From: a bacterium
GTDB taxonomy: Bacteria > Patescibacteriota > Saccharimonadia > Saccharimonadales > Saccharimonadaceae
Assembly: GCA_030429445.1 (NCBI GenBank)
Contig: JAUIFG010000002.1
Span: 1 to 64,000 of the forward strand
Length of the DNA stretch: 64,000 bases
Reading direction: 5' to 3'
The translations under genes and the position numbers were made by a program. This document shows, piece by piece, positions 55,048-63,502 of the stretch (its first letter is position 1; every line of letters starts with the position of its first letter). The notes under the pieces were generated by a model, which searched no databases, was not told where the DNA came from, and was given only the letters and a program-made list of their open reading frames with translations.

Positions 55048-57256
55048 TGTCGTCTTTTGCTAATGAATCATCCGATACTTTTGCGTCTGCACTCAACGGA
55101 AGCCGGAATCCAAAAGTGCTACCCTTGTTCTCTTTTGAGCTGAAAATAATTTGACCCTTATGCGCCTCAATTACCCGACGTGCCATGAACAATCCAACGC
55201 CCGTTCCATCCGGACGTTGTTTGCGAGCATTTTTTGCACGATAGAATTTGTGAAATAATTTTGATTGTTCTTCTTCAGGAACGCCAATGCCCGTATCAAC
55301 AACAGTGTACGCTACATCATTTTTCACCCGTTCGAGAGTAATAATGACCGTACTGTTCGGACGCGAGTAATAAATAGCATTGTCGATAAAATTCATTACT
55401 ACCTGCTGAATTTTTGACTCATCAGCAACAAGAGGTAAGTCTTTCTTTGTGATATTCAAACGAAACTTTATTCTGTGCGCCTTTGCGATGACATCCAGAT
55501 TTGCTATTTCTCCGTTGATAAGAGTCTTGATGTCAATCGACTTTTTCTCAAGAGTAAATTTACCCGTCTGCAAACGTGACACGTTCAGAAAGTCGGCAAT
55601 CAAACGTACCATTCGTTCGCTACTATTGAACGCTTCTCGTAATAAGGCCTGCTGCTTGGGAGCCACATCACCTACATCTCCATCCAGAACCATACTCAAA
55701 TATCCCTTGACACTTGTCAGCGGTGTGCGCAATTGATGCGATGCCATACTAATGAACTCGTCCTTGATTTCATCAAGATGCTTCAGCTGATTATTCGATG
55801 CACGCAATTCTTTCGTCGCAACATTGATACGTTGCTGCAAAGTTGCATTGAGTTCCTTTAGCTCATGAAGTGAAAGCGCGTTTTGAATTGCAATGACCAG
55901 TTCGCTACTAATTGCCGAAAGCACCTCAATATCACGTTTCGTATAATTACCACTCCGTCGCTCACCCAAAAACACATACCCCACTATCTTGTCTTCGAGT
56001 CGCAGTGGCATAACAAGCTCCACTCTATGGCTCAAAAGCATTCGCCTCAGCTGGCTCTCTTCATCTGGCAACATCTCTGCAAGAAATATCTTTTCATCAG
56101 AAATCTGTGAATGTTGATCGAGCATGCGAACATCATCGGCAGGTATTCTTGCGTGACCCGTCGTTCCAGCAGACACATGATGCTCACCATCATGTGTATA
56201 TGAAACGAAAAAGAATGTTTGCTCTGCCTTGAATGTCGAAGAAATTTGCGTTGAAGCTCGCTCGAGTAGTCCACGCAAATCAACACTTACTGACAACAGG
56301 TTACTGAGTGTGCCAAAAAATGCTTCACTGTTATATCGGTCTCTGTAAAAAATATTATTCGTTACCTGGTCAAAAAAGCTTTTGATGGGCTGGAATAAAA
56401 AGGCGAGAACAAGCGCCAGAAAAATGTTAACAGGGTTAACACTGATTGCGGTTGTTGTTTGCGAACCAATAATTAAAACTGATATCACATAGGCAAAAAA
56501 GTAGTAAATCAGGGACAAAGTAAGCAATACGCCAATGTACGCAATACTTCTTACAACCGCGAGCTTGATATCAAATAATTGATGCTTAACGATGGATATA
56601 CTAATTGTCACAATGTAAAAGAGTGTCCACGTTGGTCCGAGCCATATAAACTGGCTAACCCCAAACACTGGCAGTATGAGATTGGTGACAAGAGAAAACG
56701 CAGCCGCCAAAAGGGTTCCGGAAAAAACATACAGCAACCGTTGACGCTGGTGCCCCCTGCTATGACGAATGTGTAGAAAAAATTCAGTAAAGGTTATGAG
56801 AAAAGCTGTATTAAAGTAGACGACGTAGATCGAATACCAGAACGCATCAACAGTAATCTTATTATAGGCATCGGGGACAACCGTCACTTCACTGATAAAC
56901 CGAGTCGGATTAATCGCGATAAACAAAGAAAAAACGACCGTCAGGGCGGCGAGAAACATATTGAAGTATGTAAATGATCTTCCTTTTATCTGTGGGAATA
57001 CTGCCGCAAATAAAGACAAGAAAAGAATTGTATACATCGGAGCAATAAGAAATAGCAACCTTCCAACCTCAATGAAATTCGACGTTGAGCCAACAACTAA
57101 AAGAAGTGTTCCAATTGCCCATACAATTACAAGAGCTACCGCCAATACAAAATAGCGATTCACTTTCGTGTGCCAGCTTTGCGAAGCAATAACTAAAGCA
57201 ACCACCAAATTAATGATGATGACAAGTGCTAGACTGACTACCTCTATTGAAAACAT
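55037..57256 (-). CDS. membrane sensor histidine kinase
   Basis: 739 aa. About eight N-terminal membrane helices (a 7TM-type sensor region up to about residue 290), a GAF-like domain (LLERASTQISSTFKAEQTFFF ... EVLSAISSELVIAIQNAL), a coiled linker, HisKA with MASHQLRTPLTSVKGYL, and an HATPase domain with VVMNFIDNAIYY, DTGIGVPEEEQ and GTGVGLFMARR. No response regulator is adjacent; the single-domain regulator at 59380 is the nearest candidate partner. Confidence 0.92.
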   Translation of the reverse strand: MFSIEVVSLALVIIINLVVALVIASQSWHTKVNRYFVLAVALVIVWAIGTLLLVVGSTSNFIEVGRLLFLIAPMYTILFLSLFAAVFPQIKGRSFTYFNMFLAALTVVFSLFIAINPTRFISEVTVVPDAYNKITVDAFWYSIYVVYFNTAFLITFTEFFLHIRHSRGHQRQRLLYVFSGTLLAAAFSLVTNLILPVFGVSQFIWLGPTWTLFYIVTISISIVKHQLFDIKLAVVRSIAYIGVLLTLSLIYYFFAYVISVLIIGSQTTTAISVNPVNIFLALVLAFLFQPIKSFFDQVTNNIFYRDRYNSEAFFGTLSNLLSVSVDLRGLLERASTQISSTFKAEQTFFFVSYTHDGEHHVSAGTTGHARIPADDVRMLDQHSQISDEKIFLAEMLPDEESQLRRMLLSHRVELVMPLRLEDKIVGYVFLGERRSGNYTKRDIEVLSAISSELVIAIQNALSLHELKELNATLQQRINVATKELRASNNQLKHLDEIKDEFISMASHQLRTPLTSVKGYLSMVLDGDVGDVAPKQQALLREAFNSSERMVRLIADFLNVSRLQTGKFTLEKKSIDIKTLINGEIANLDVIAKAHRIKFRLNITKKDLPLVADESKIQQVVMNFIDNAIYYSRPNSTVIITLERVKNDVAYTVVDTGIGVPEEEQSKLFHKFYRAKNARKQRPDGTGVGLFMARRVIEAHKGQIIFSSKENKGSTFGFRLPLSADAKVSDDSLAKDDTKK

Positions 57257-57296
57257 AATGTCATAAGCGAAATGCTTATGACTATTAAAGCATACG

Positions 57297-58748
57297 TTAG
57301 CTAATTACGACAGGTTGACCAAAGGCCTGAAATGGTGCAACTCTTACACCGGCCGCGCGAAATAAACCACCAATAACTCGCACATTTTTGGGCTTTACTT
57401 CAGCCGTAACAGCATTATGAAATTCACCAGACTGGGCAATAACAGCAGCCTCCTGCCCACAAGCAAATTCGGAATGAACACCATAAAGACCCGAATTCGA
57501 ACCATAATTATATGGAATACCGTTCGTGTAATAACCATCTCGAGTAATAAATTTGCTGTTGGTAGCATCTTCACCGACCACCCACACTAACTTACCTCCG
57601 CGCGCTTCCACTTGAGCGGCATCAAAGCAGCCCGGTTGACTATCGTCGATAATCACCTTGCCTGTCAGATCCAGATCTTTATATTCTTTGTCGTTGAGAT
57701 CAATATTACCGGTGACGGCGGTCAAGATAATATTCGTATCACGCAAAACTTCCATTGCATTCTCGGCAACAGCGACCTTTTTGCCCACCTTGTTTTTTCC
57801 GATTCTGCCATGTAGCTGTGTTTTATTAATGTCAAAGCTGAGTATTTTGTGATCTGGAATCATGCTGAGCGACGTGACTGTACTCGACCAGCCAATCGAA
57901 CCTGCGCCACCAATAATGCCTATTTTTCCATTTGATTCAATAGAAGTTTCTTCCATAACCTTACGAGCCGTTTCTACAATCATGTGGACAGTCCCCCCGT
58001 GACCGGTCGTTGTCGTAAGGTTCTCCATACCATCCAGACCGCGAAGAGCGTGACCAAAATAAGTAACCTTTGGCAGTGTTGCTCCGAGTCCAATTACATT
58101 TGCCCCCAGTTGTAAGTGTGCAAATTGTGCAGTTTTTTCCAAAACAGCACCACCGACTTCTAACAAGCGAATTTTTTGAGCGATATTGTCCCTATCAGGG
58201 CGAATATCACGCGTCATGTCAGCATAAATAGGTGACAAAACCAAGGCACCCGCCTCTTTGTCATTACTACTCTTCAAATAAGTATCGAGAACTGTTGGAG
58301 GTAACCCGTACATTGCTCGCATCCGAATTTCAGATGCCACACCAAAGCGCATAGGATCTAACAACGGAAAGAACGGGGTTGATTCACTGGCATAACCACT
58401 ACCTGACTTTATCTCGTCTTGATCAAGTCGCGTAGAACGCATTGGCACGACAAAGGCCCGCTCAATTTTACGACCGAGGTCTTTTTTACCCTCAAAGAAA
58501 TCAAAAGAACTATTAACAAAATACTGAGTCTTGTCATATGCAGCATCTACTTCACTCTCATCAGAATTTGTTTCAGAGATTATTGCATCACGCACTTCAT
58601 CTATTTTTTTCAAAAGATCAGTTCGAGAAAAATTCAAATAGTCAGGTGGCATCGACGTCCAAGCGCCACCCTCTTGTTTCAAATGGGCAGTAACAGCCGC
58701 ACGTTCTTCGGGCGTTCTCTCAGTTTGACTGTGGGTAAATTCTGACAT
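57297..58748 (-). CDS. Rossmann-fold oxidoreductase resembling long-chain acyl-ACP reductase
   Basis: 483 aa. The central part HLQLGANVIGLGATLPKVTYFG, TTTTGHGGTVHMIVETARKVM, GKIGIIGGAGSIGWSS (dinucleotide-binding Gly motif) and HSEFACGQEAAVIAQ follow the order of cyanobacterial acyl-ACP reductases. The N-terminal about 150 residues are not familiar. Could reduce an acyl thioester or another aldehyde-forming substrate; the family assignment is by eye and tentative. Confidence 0.5.
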   Translation of the reverse strand: MSEFTHSQTERTPEERAAVTAHLKQEGGAWTSMPPDYLNFSRTDLLKKIDEVRDAIISETNSDESEVDAAYDKTQYFVNSSFDFFEGKKDLGRKIERAFVVPMRSTRLDQDEIKSGSGYASESTPFFPLLDPMRFGVASEIRMRAMYGLPPTVLDTYLKSSNDKEAGALVLSPIYADMTRDIRPDRDNIAQKIRLLEVGGAVLEKTAQFAHLQLGANVIGLGATLPKVTYFGHALRGLDGMENLTTTTGHGGTVHMIVETARKVMEETSIESNGKIGIIGGAGSIGWSSTVTSLSMIPDHKILSFDINKTQLHGRIGKNKVGKKVAVAENAMEVLRDTNIILTAVTGNIDLNDKEYKDLDLTGKVIIDDSQPGCFDAAQVEARGGKLVWVVGEDATNSKFITRDGYYTNGIPYNYGSNSGLYGVHSEFACGQEAAVIAQSGEFHNAVTAEVKPKNVRVIGGLFRAAGVRVAPFQAFGQPVVIS

Positions 58749-58871
58749 TATTCTTTATTATTCTCGGTCATCTTATTTATTAATATTTTAACATCATTAT
58801 GTAATATTTGCAATATTTATTGGGGTGAAGTAGCAAAAGGGTCGTTATTACATATTATAAAAAATTGAAAA

Positions 58872-58899
58872 TGGCGGGGGCACAAAGGTGCCCCCGCCA
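58872..58899 (-). terminator. Rho-independent terminator of the small-gene pair
   Basis: Perfect 12-bp GC-rich stem TGGCGGGGGCAC/GTGCCCCCGCCA with an AAAG loop. On the minus strand it is followed by ATTTTCAATTTTTT and lies 25 nt after the 49-aa gene. The rest of 58749-58923 shows nothing else. Confidence 0.88.
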
Positions 58900-58923
58900 C
58901 AAAACATCAGAACTGGTGTTGAA

Positions 58924-59073
58924 TCAGATTCGTCGTAAACGCTCACGATCTCGATAGGTGTCTACTGGATGTGTAGCACGATCAATGATCGCGCATCCAA
59001 TTACGCCTACTATCATCGCACCGTTTTTGACGAAAGCAAAACTGTCGAATAACCGATGTCTGATTTTTTTCAT
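58924..59073 (-). CDS. small hypothetical protein (49 aa)
   Basis: Reads MKKIRHRLFDSFAFVKNGAM then IVGVIGCAIIDRATHPVDTY and ends RDRERLRRI. A short hydrophobic core (AMIVGVIGCAII) is flanked by basic ends, so it may sit in or at the membrane. AAGGAGG stands 4 nt before the ATG. It follows the 48-aa gene by 16 nt and precedes a strong terminator, so the pair is a credible two-gene unit. No homology recognised. Confidence 0.6.
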   Translation of the reverse strand: MKKIRHRLFDSFAFVKNGAMIVGVIGCAIIDRATHPVDTYRDRERLRRI

Positions 59074-59089
59074 GAGGCCTCCTTGGGCT

Positions 59090-59236
59090 CTAGTCTTCCG
59101 GAAGCGATTGCTTACGGTTTTTCAAATTGTCGTACTTTATTCCAACTCTTGCCAGCAAGTCACCCGCCCAAGCGAAAGGACGAAGTGCCAGCTGAAGAAG
59201 ACGGATTGGGTCGAACAAATTGACCTTTAAAACCAC
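59090..59236 (-). CDS. small hypothetical protein (48 aa)
   Basis: Starts at GTG: MVLKVNLFDPIRLLQLALRP, then FAWAGDLLARVGIKYDNLKN and RKQSLPED. Perfect GGAGG 7 nt upstream. Amphipathic helical character. Promoter TTGTAT (59326-59331), 17-nt spacer and TATAAT (59303-59308) on the minus strand gives a leader of about 60 nt. An earlier in-frame start at 59272 lacks an SD. Confidence 0.6.
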   Translation of the reverse strand: MVLKVNLFDPIRLLQLALRPFAWAGDLLARVGIKYDNLKNRKQSLPED

Positions 59237-59302
59237 GCGGATTCCTCCATTAGTACGTGAGCCAAGGCTCATTCTACTTTGTGTTTGACAAAGCTATTTT
59301 AT

Positions 59303-59331
59303 ATTATATAAATTTTTATCCGAAAATACAA
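59303..59331 (-). promoter_or_regulatory. promoter of the small-gene pair
   Basis: Minus strand TTGTAT, exactly 17 nt, TATAAT. Confidence 0.6.
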
Positions 59332-59364
59332 GGGCCTGTCATGATTAAATTATTAATCAAAGAA

Positions 59365-59373
59365 TGCTATAAT
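59365..59373 (+). promoter_or_regulatory. extended -10 of the response regulator gene (leaderless-type)
   Basis: Perfect TGCTATAAT followed by exactly 6 nt and the ATG, so the predicted +1 is the A of the start codon. Confidence 0.75.
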
Positions 59374-59379
59374 ACACCC

Positions 59380-59748
59380 ATGACAAAAATTGCTATTATC
59401 GAAGACGACGCAGTTATTAACCAAATGTACCGAATGAAATTTGAAGCAGATGGCTTTGAAGTTCAAGTAGCAGATAACGGCAAATTGGGAGTAGAAATGG
59501 TTGAATCATATCAACCCGACCTGATCCTACTAGACCTCCAAATGCCTGAAATGAACGGTGCTGAAGCACTGAAATTTATTCGCAGCAAAGAATGGGGTAA
59601 AAAAATCCCCGTCATTATCCTGACAAACTTAGGTGCCGAAGAATCACCAAAAGAACTGAAAGCACTTGGCATTGATCGTTATATCGTCAAGGCAGAGTTG
59701 ACTCCTAGCCAAGTCGTCGAGCGAGTTAAAGAAGTTCTCGATATCTAA
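59380..59748 (+). CDS. single-domain (CheY-like) response regulator
   Basis: 122 aa REC domain alone: IIEDDAVINQMY (acidic pocket), phospho-acceptor Asp52 in LILLDLQMPEMNG, Thr in VIILTNLG, Lys in YIVKAE. No output domain, so it must signal through protein contacts. The ATG at 59380 is chosen over an earlier in-frame start at 59257 because of the extended -10 6 nt upstream. Possible partner of the kinase at 55037-57256. Confidence 0.93.
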   Translation: MTKIAIIEDDAVINQMYRMKFEADGFEVQVADNGKLGVEMVESYQPDLILLDLQMPEMNGAEALKFIRSKEWGKKIPVIILTNLGAEESPKELKALGIDRYIVKAELTPSQVVERVKEVLDI

Positions 59749-60563
59749 GCATCTGACTGTTTGGCAATTGCTTGTGCCGCTCGAATAACATTGTCAAATA
59801 GTGCAGTTACGGTCAACGGACCGACTCCACCCTTTTCGGGTGTTATTGTGATATCATCTCGTTGACGTAATTCTGGCGAAACATCACCCACAATCTTGCC
59901 ATGTTCTGCTGCCGTGCCTGCGTCCACAACAACAGCCCCATGCTTAACATCACTTTCATTTATAAGCCCCGGCACTCCGACTGCCGTTACGATCACATCG
60001 AATTGCATTAATTTGGCCCGCATATCATTACTATTGCTGTCAAATACGGTGACATTATAACCACTCTGTTTCCATAAACGACTAAGTGGCGAACCAACCA
60101 GGCGTCCATTACCGACGATTGCTATCTTTTTGCCAGATAGCTCAATATTGTAGCCTGCAAGTAACCATGTAATTGCTAGCGGCGTTGCTGGATCTAACCC
60201 TGCATTTTGACCCAACCCGTCAACATCCTTTGCCGGAGCAACCGTGTCAACAGCAACCTGCGTTTGAGATTCATCAGCCAATGGTAATTGAATGATAATG
60301 CCGTGAATCGAATCATCCTGATTGAGCTTCTTGACGACATCCTGTAGTTCACCTTGGTTAACTTTATATACATCAACATCCACCAAAATATCATCACCGT
60401 ATCGTTTTTTTAATCGAACATACGCATCGATAACAGGATTATCAATCGTTTGCACAATCGCCAATCGAGGATGGACATGGTGTGCCTGACGCAAGGCTCT
60501 CACTTGCTTTGCTTGACGCTCTTTCATATACGCAGCCAATTCACTGCCATTTAGTATCTTCAT
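59745..60563 (-). CDS. folD: methylenetetrahydrofolate dehydrogenase/cyclohydrolase
   Basis: 272 aa. AYVRLKKRYGDD (catalytic Lys), IHGIIIQLPLADE, DVDGLGQNAG, AIVGNGRLVGSPL (Rossmann) and EKGGVGPLTVTALFDN. Converts 5,10-methylene-THF to 10-formyl-THF. Overlaps the regulator 3' end by 4 nt (convergent). TACTCT with TGC ends 7 nt before the ATG. Confidence 0.95.
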   Translation of the reverse strand: MKILNGSELAAYMKERQAKQVRALRQAHHVHPRLAIVQTIDNPVIDAYVRLKKRYGDDILVDVDVYKVNQGELQDVVKKLNQDDSIHGIIIQLPLADESQTQVAVDTVAPAKDVDGLGQNAGLDPATPLAITWLLAGYNIELSGKKIAIVGNGRLVGSPLSRLWKQSGYNVTVFDSNSNDMRAKLMQFDVIVTAVGVPGLINESDVKHGAVVVDAGTAAEHGKIVGDVSPELRQRDDITITPEKGGVGPLTVTALFDNVIRAAQAIAKQSDA

Positions 60564-60609
60564 CCCTGTTAGAGTAGCACACCTCTGACCGTGCTACAAT
60601 GAAACAAGC

Positions 60610-60630
60610 ATGAGAGTAACCAGCCTATGA
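60610..60630 (+). CDS. putative 6-codon leader ORF (MRVTSL)
   Basis: ATG-AGA-GTA-ACC-AGC-CTA-TGA; its stop overlaps the ATG of the next gene (CTATGA). Extended -10 TGCTACAAT ends 9 nt before this ATG, while the downstream gene lacks its own SD. It may load ribosomes for the downstream gene by coupling. Confidence 0.4.
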   Translation: MRVTSL

Positions 60631-61046
60631 CAAACTCCTACAATAGTGAAAACGTAGATTTTGCTATCATCATTGCTGTCTTTGGCTTTGTTCTTGTCTT
60701 TTGGCTCATCGCCTATGCAATTAGCGCATTCTTGCTGGGACGCCTGTTCAAAAAGGCAGGCGTTGCTCAATGGATCGCATGGGTTCCAATCTATAATATG
60801 TGGAAATTACTCCAGCTCGGCGGCCAAGAGGGATTTTGGGCAGTATTTGCACTACTCCCCTTTGTTGGATTCGTATCGGTCATATTTATATTTATTGCGA
60901 TGCATAACATTGGGAAAAAACTCGGCAAAGGCGATTGGTTTGTGCTACTTGCCATCTTTTTACCAATCGCTTGGATGATCTGGCTCGGCTTTGATGATTC
61001 AAAGTGGCCAAAAACAAAAAAACACTCCTCCAAAGAGAGCGCATAA
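60627..61046 (+). CDS. DUF5684-like polytopic membrane protein
   Basis: 139 aa with four hydrophobic helices and the motif RLFKKAGVAQWIAWVPIYNMWKLLQLGG, as in DUF5684 proteins, then NIGKKLGKGDWFVLLAIFLP and a polar C-terminal tail. Function unknown; the family often sits beside signal peptidase-like proteins. The start overlaps the 6-codon ORF. Confidence 0.75.
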   Translation: MTNSYNSENVDFAIIIAVFGFVLVFWLIAYAISAFLLGRLFKKAGVAQWIAWVPIYNMWKLLQLGGQEGFWAVFALLPFVGFVSVIFIFIAMHNIGKKLGKGDWFVLLAIFLPIAWMIWLGFDDSKWPKTKKHSSKESA

Positions 61047-61075
61047 TTATCAATCCCTCAGTACAAGTCCAATTT

Positions 61076-61726
61076 CTAGCTTGCAATGAGTGCAGATTGG
61101 TCTTCTGATATTTTTCTAAAGATATAATTTGCTGCCGTTTTTTTATAACCCACGCCCTTCATCGTCTTTAGAATCGAAGAGGCCGATGGATGCTGCCCTT
61201 TACTGGGAACGAAGTACTCACCAAGACCTGCTTCTTTGATAGTCCAATTGTCGTCACTTTGATCCGTTACGGCAATAAGCTCATATTCAGAATCCAAGAA
61301 TGCCAAGCCAGAATCACCATGACTATTGTTTGCGAGTAATATCCCTCCTACTTTCAAATACTGCTTGCACTCTTGTGACACGAAGCCCGCATATTGCGAA
61401 ATCATCAAATCAAACATGCCTACATCTATGGGGAGCTTTTTGGAATAATCCTGCTGAAATGCCTGAATAACTGACTTTTCTTGATAGTCTTTTTTTGACT
61501 CAACAAAGTTGACTACTTCGGGATCATTAAAAAAAGAGCTTACACGTCGATCGCTATCTATATATGCGGTTTGTCTAAAGACCAAACTCGGAGCAATATG
61601 CACAAAACTGCCAGGGTATATAGCTGATTCAAGATTATATTTTGCCTTCATTTTTCTGAATAGGTCTACTCGTTCGGCATTTTTTTCAACAAAAAATTTA
61701 TTATAAAGCTGTAGATTTTTATTCAT
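61076..61726 (-). CDS. hypothetical protein, possible methyltransferase fold
   Basis: 216 aa from MNKNLQLYNKFF. The middle VGMFDLMISQYAGFVSQECKQ then YLKVGGILLANNSHGDSG looks like motifs IV-V of class I methyltransferases, but no clear SAM-binding Gly motif is seen. The C-terminus PSASSILKTMKGVGYKKTAANYIF is basic. An extended -10 (TGCTATAAT, 61734-61742) ends 7 nt before this ATG, favouring it over the longer frame to 61783. Confidence 0.6.
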   Translation of the reverse strand: MNKNLQLYNKFFVEKNAERVDLFRKMKAKYNLESAIYPGSFVHIAPSLVFRQTAYIDSDRRVSSFFNDPEVVNFVESKKDYQEKSVIQAFQQDYSKKLPIDVGMFDLMISQYAGFVSQECKQYLKVGGILLANNSHGDSGLAFLDSEYELIAVTDQSDDNWTIKEAGLGEYFVPSKGQHPSASSILKTMKGVGYKKTAANYIFRKISEDQSALIAS

Positions 61727-61733
61727 AGTTCTC

Positions 61734-61742
61734 ATTATAGCA
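61734..61742 (-). promoter_or_regulatory. extended -10 (leaderless-type)
   Basis: Minus strand TGCTATAAT with 7 nt to the ATG at 61726; it also decides the start of that gene. Confidence 0.65.
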
Positions 61743-61837
61743 ATGTCTGAAGGCCAGCTTTTGCAACCACTCCACGCCACCAAACTTCAATCTCGTAAAC
61801 TTGTAGCTCTTGGATAAAAAGATACATGACAGATTGG

Positions 61838-62899
61838 TCAGTATTTATACTTTTTAAATCTTTTGGCATCTTTTACTATCTTTGCAAGTGCTTTACCTTT
61901 TTGACGCCTATCAAGGTCGCTTGATTGATAATGTTCAACCTCTCTTTGCATTCGCATATAGTTCTCGTATGATGAACTATCTACGTCACCCGAATCAATC
62001 GCATCCAGAATCGCACAGCCTTTTTCTGTCACGTGCTTACAATCATTAAATCTACAGCTTTTACCAAGCTCGGTAATATGGCTAAACGTCGACTCTAGAC
62101 CCTCTTCAGCATCGCCAACACCAACCTCTCTTAATCCTGGATTGTCGACTAGTATCCCACCACTACCCAATACGATTAGCTGACGGTTCGTCGTGGTATG
62201 CCTTCCTTTGTTAGTTGTTGAGCCAATATCGTTAGTTTTCATACGCTCATATCCAATAAGCTTGTTGATAATTGTAGATTTACCGACGCCTGAGGAACCC
62301 AAGAGGCAGTATGTTTTATATTTTTGAATTACATTCTCAAGCTCTCTAAATCCTAGCCGAGTCTCAGCACTCGTCGCAATAACTTGCACTTCATTCAGCC
62401 GTTCCTTAGCATTTTGAACGGCACTCTCTAACTGGTCTTGGTATACAAGGTCAGCTTTACTAAGTACAACAATTGGATGTATGCTCGCATCATTACAAAT
62501 AGTGACATAGCGTTCAAGTCGGTTGATATTGAAGTCTCTGTTCAGTGCTTGGACAATTAGTCCGTAGTCGATATTCGTTGCTATTATCTGAGAGCCTGTG
62601 GGATTGCTTACTGCTTTTCGTTTGAGCACTGAGCTCCTAGGGAATATTTTTTCAATGTTATGCTGATCGCCCTCACCTCTAACTACAACCCAATCGCCAA
62701 CGCCAGGAAAATCAGACCTATCGTCTGCCTCATATATAATTTTTCCGGTTACCTCGGCAATTATCACGCCCTTTTCAGTTCTGACATCATAGCGTTCCTT
62801 GTGCTCGGCAATAACTCTACCAACATTATTTGGGTCTATAGAATTGTCCAAACAGTATTGCTGAAGTTTTTTTGTAAAACCTAGATTGATTAGCTTCAT
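61838..62899 (-). CDS. rsgA: ribosome small subunit-dependent GTPase A (RsgA)
   Basis: 353 aa. N-terminal OB-like domain (YDVRTEKGVIIAEVTGKI), then a circularly permuted G domain with G4 VVLSKADL before G1 LLGSSGVGKSTIINKL and G3 DNPGLREVGVGD, and a zinc finger CRFNDCKHVTEKGC. Late 30S maturation factor. TGATATAGT ends exactly 6 nt before the ATG. Confidence 0.94.
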   Translation of the reverse strand: MKLINLGFTKKLQQYCLDNSIDPNNVGRVIAEHKERYDVRTEKGVIIAEVTGKIIYEADDRSDFPGVGDWVVVRGEGDQHNIEKIFPRSSVLKRKAVSNPTGSQIIATNIDYGLIVQALNRDFNINRLERYVTICNDASIHPIVVLSKADLVYQDQLESAVQNAKERLNEVQVIATSAETRLGFRELENVIQKYKTYCLLGSSGVGKSTIINKLIGYERMKTNDIGSTTNKGRHTTTNRQLIVLGSGGILVDNPGLREVGVGDAEEGLESTFSHITELGKSCRFNDCKHVTEKGCAILDAIDSGDVDSSSYENYMRMQREVEHYQSSDLDRRQKGKALAKIVKDAKRFKKYKY

Positions 62900-62955
62900 G
62901 TATTCACTATATCAAAAAACAGAGGTGAATTGCCTTTGTTTTAAGCTTAAGCGTA

Positions 62956-63264
62956 TTGGAGGAGGTGACGGGACGCTACTCGAAACCTGTGCACCAGGGG
63001 TCGCGGATCCGCAAAACGGCCAAAATGGTCGAGAAACTGGCAAAAAACCAGGCCAGGGAGGCAATTTCGGTCCCCCAACAGCAACGGGTGGACCGTCGGT
63101 TGTCTGCCGAGACGATCGCCGAGTTGGTGCAGGCGTACCGGGATGGAGTCGGAACACCACAGTTGCGGCGGCGGCATGGGCTTAGCCAAGGCAGTGTCAT
63201 CAAAATCCTGCATGGTCACGGCGTCGTGATGCGGGCACGAGGTGGCAGTAGGCCGCGACGTTAA
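62956..63264 (+). CDS. small HTH DNA-binding protein, recombinase-C-terminus-like
   Basis: 102 aa from TTG (GTG at 62965 or ATG at 63025 are alternatives). The C-terminal half LSAETIAELVQAYRDGVGTP, then QLRRRHGLSQGSVIKILHGH, is a helix-turn-helix like those at the end of actinobacterial serine recombinases. Highly basic (RGGSRPRR end). The coding region is clearly richer in G and C than the surrounding genes. It may be a remnant of, or accessory to, a mobile element acquired from an actinobacterium. Confidence 0.6.
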   Translation: MEEVTGRYSKPVHQGSRIRKTAKMVEKLAKNQAREAISVPQQQRVDRRLSAETIAELVQAYRDGVGTPQLRRRHGLSQGSVIKILHGHGVVMRARGGSRPRR

Positions 63265-63485
63265 CGATCCTCCTTGACGCTCCATCGCATACGGCGAACT
63301 TCGTCGACTGAAATACCGAGTTCTTCTGCCTCTCGCATGTCCTTCGCCAATTCCAGCACAGCGCGTGCCAAACGCTTATAGTCCGGCGGATCTTTGCGAA
63401 TACTACTAACAACAATGTGCCTGTTGTTCGAGCGGACAGGAACGCGGGTTTTCTTGGGACGGTTATTTTTTCGACGACGAGACAT
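63261..63485 (-). CDS. small basic hypothetical protein
   Basis: 74 aa: MSRRRKNNRPKKTRVPVRSN, then a helical part with PPDYKRLARAVLELAKDM. The PPDxxxLARAxLELA pattern resembles small proteins found near recombinases in Actinobacteria (from memory, not searched). Convergent 4-nt overlap with the HTH gene. AAAGG lies 6 nt upstream; a C9/G9 run (63503-63511) sits just before it. Confidence 0.55.
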   Translation of the reverse strand: MSRRRKNNRPKKTRVPVRSNNRHIVVSSIRKDPPDYKRLARAVLELAKDMREAEELGISVDEVRRMRWSVKEDR

Positions 63486-63502
63486 TATCTGCCTTTAATT
63501 TA

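Noticed and set aside
62912-63285. Several minus-strand frames opposite the HTH gene
   Set aside because: GC-rich DNA opens spurious frames; the plus-strand frame has a coherent helix-turn-helix.
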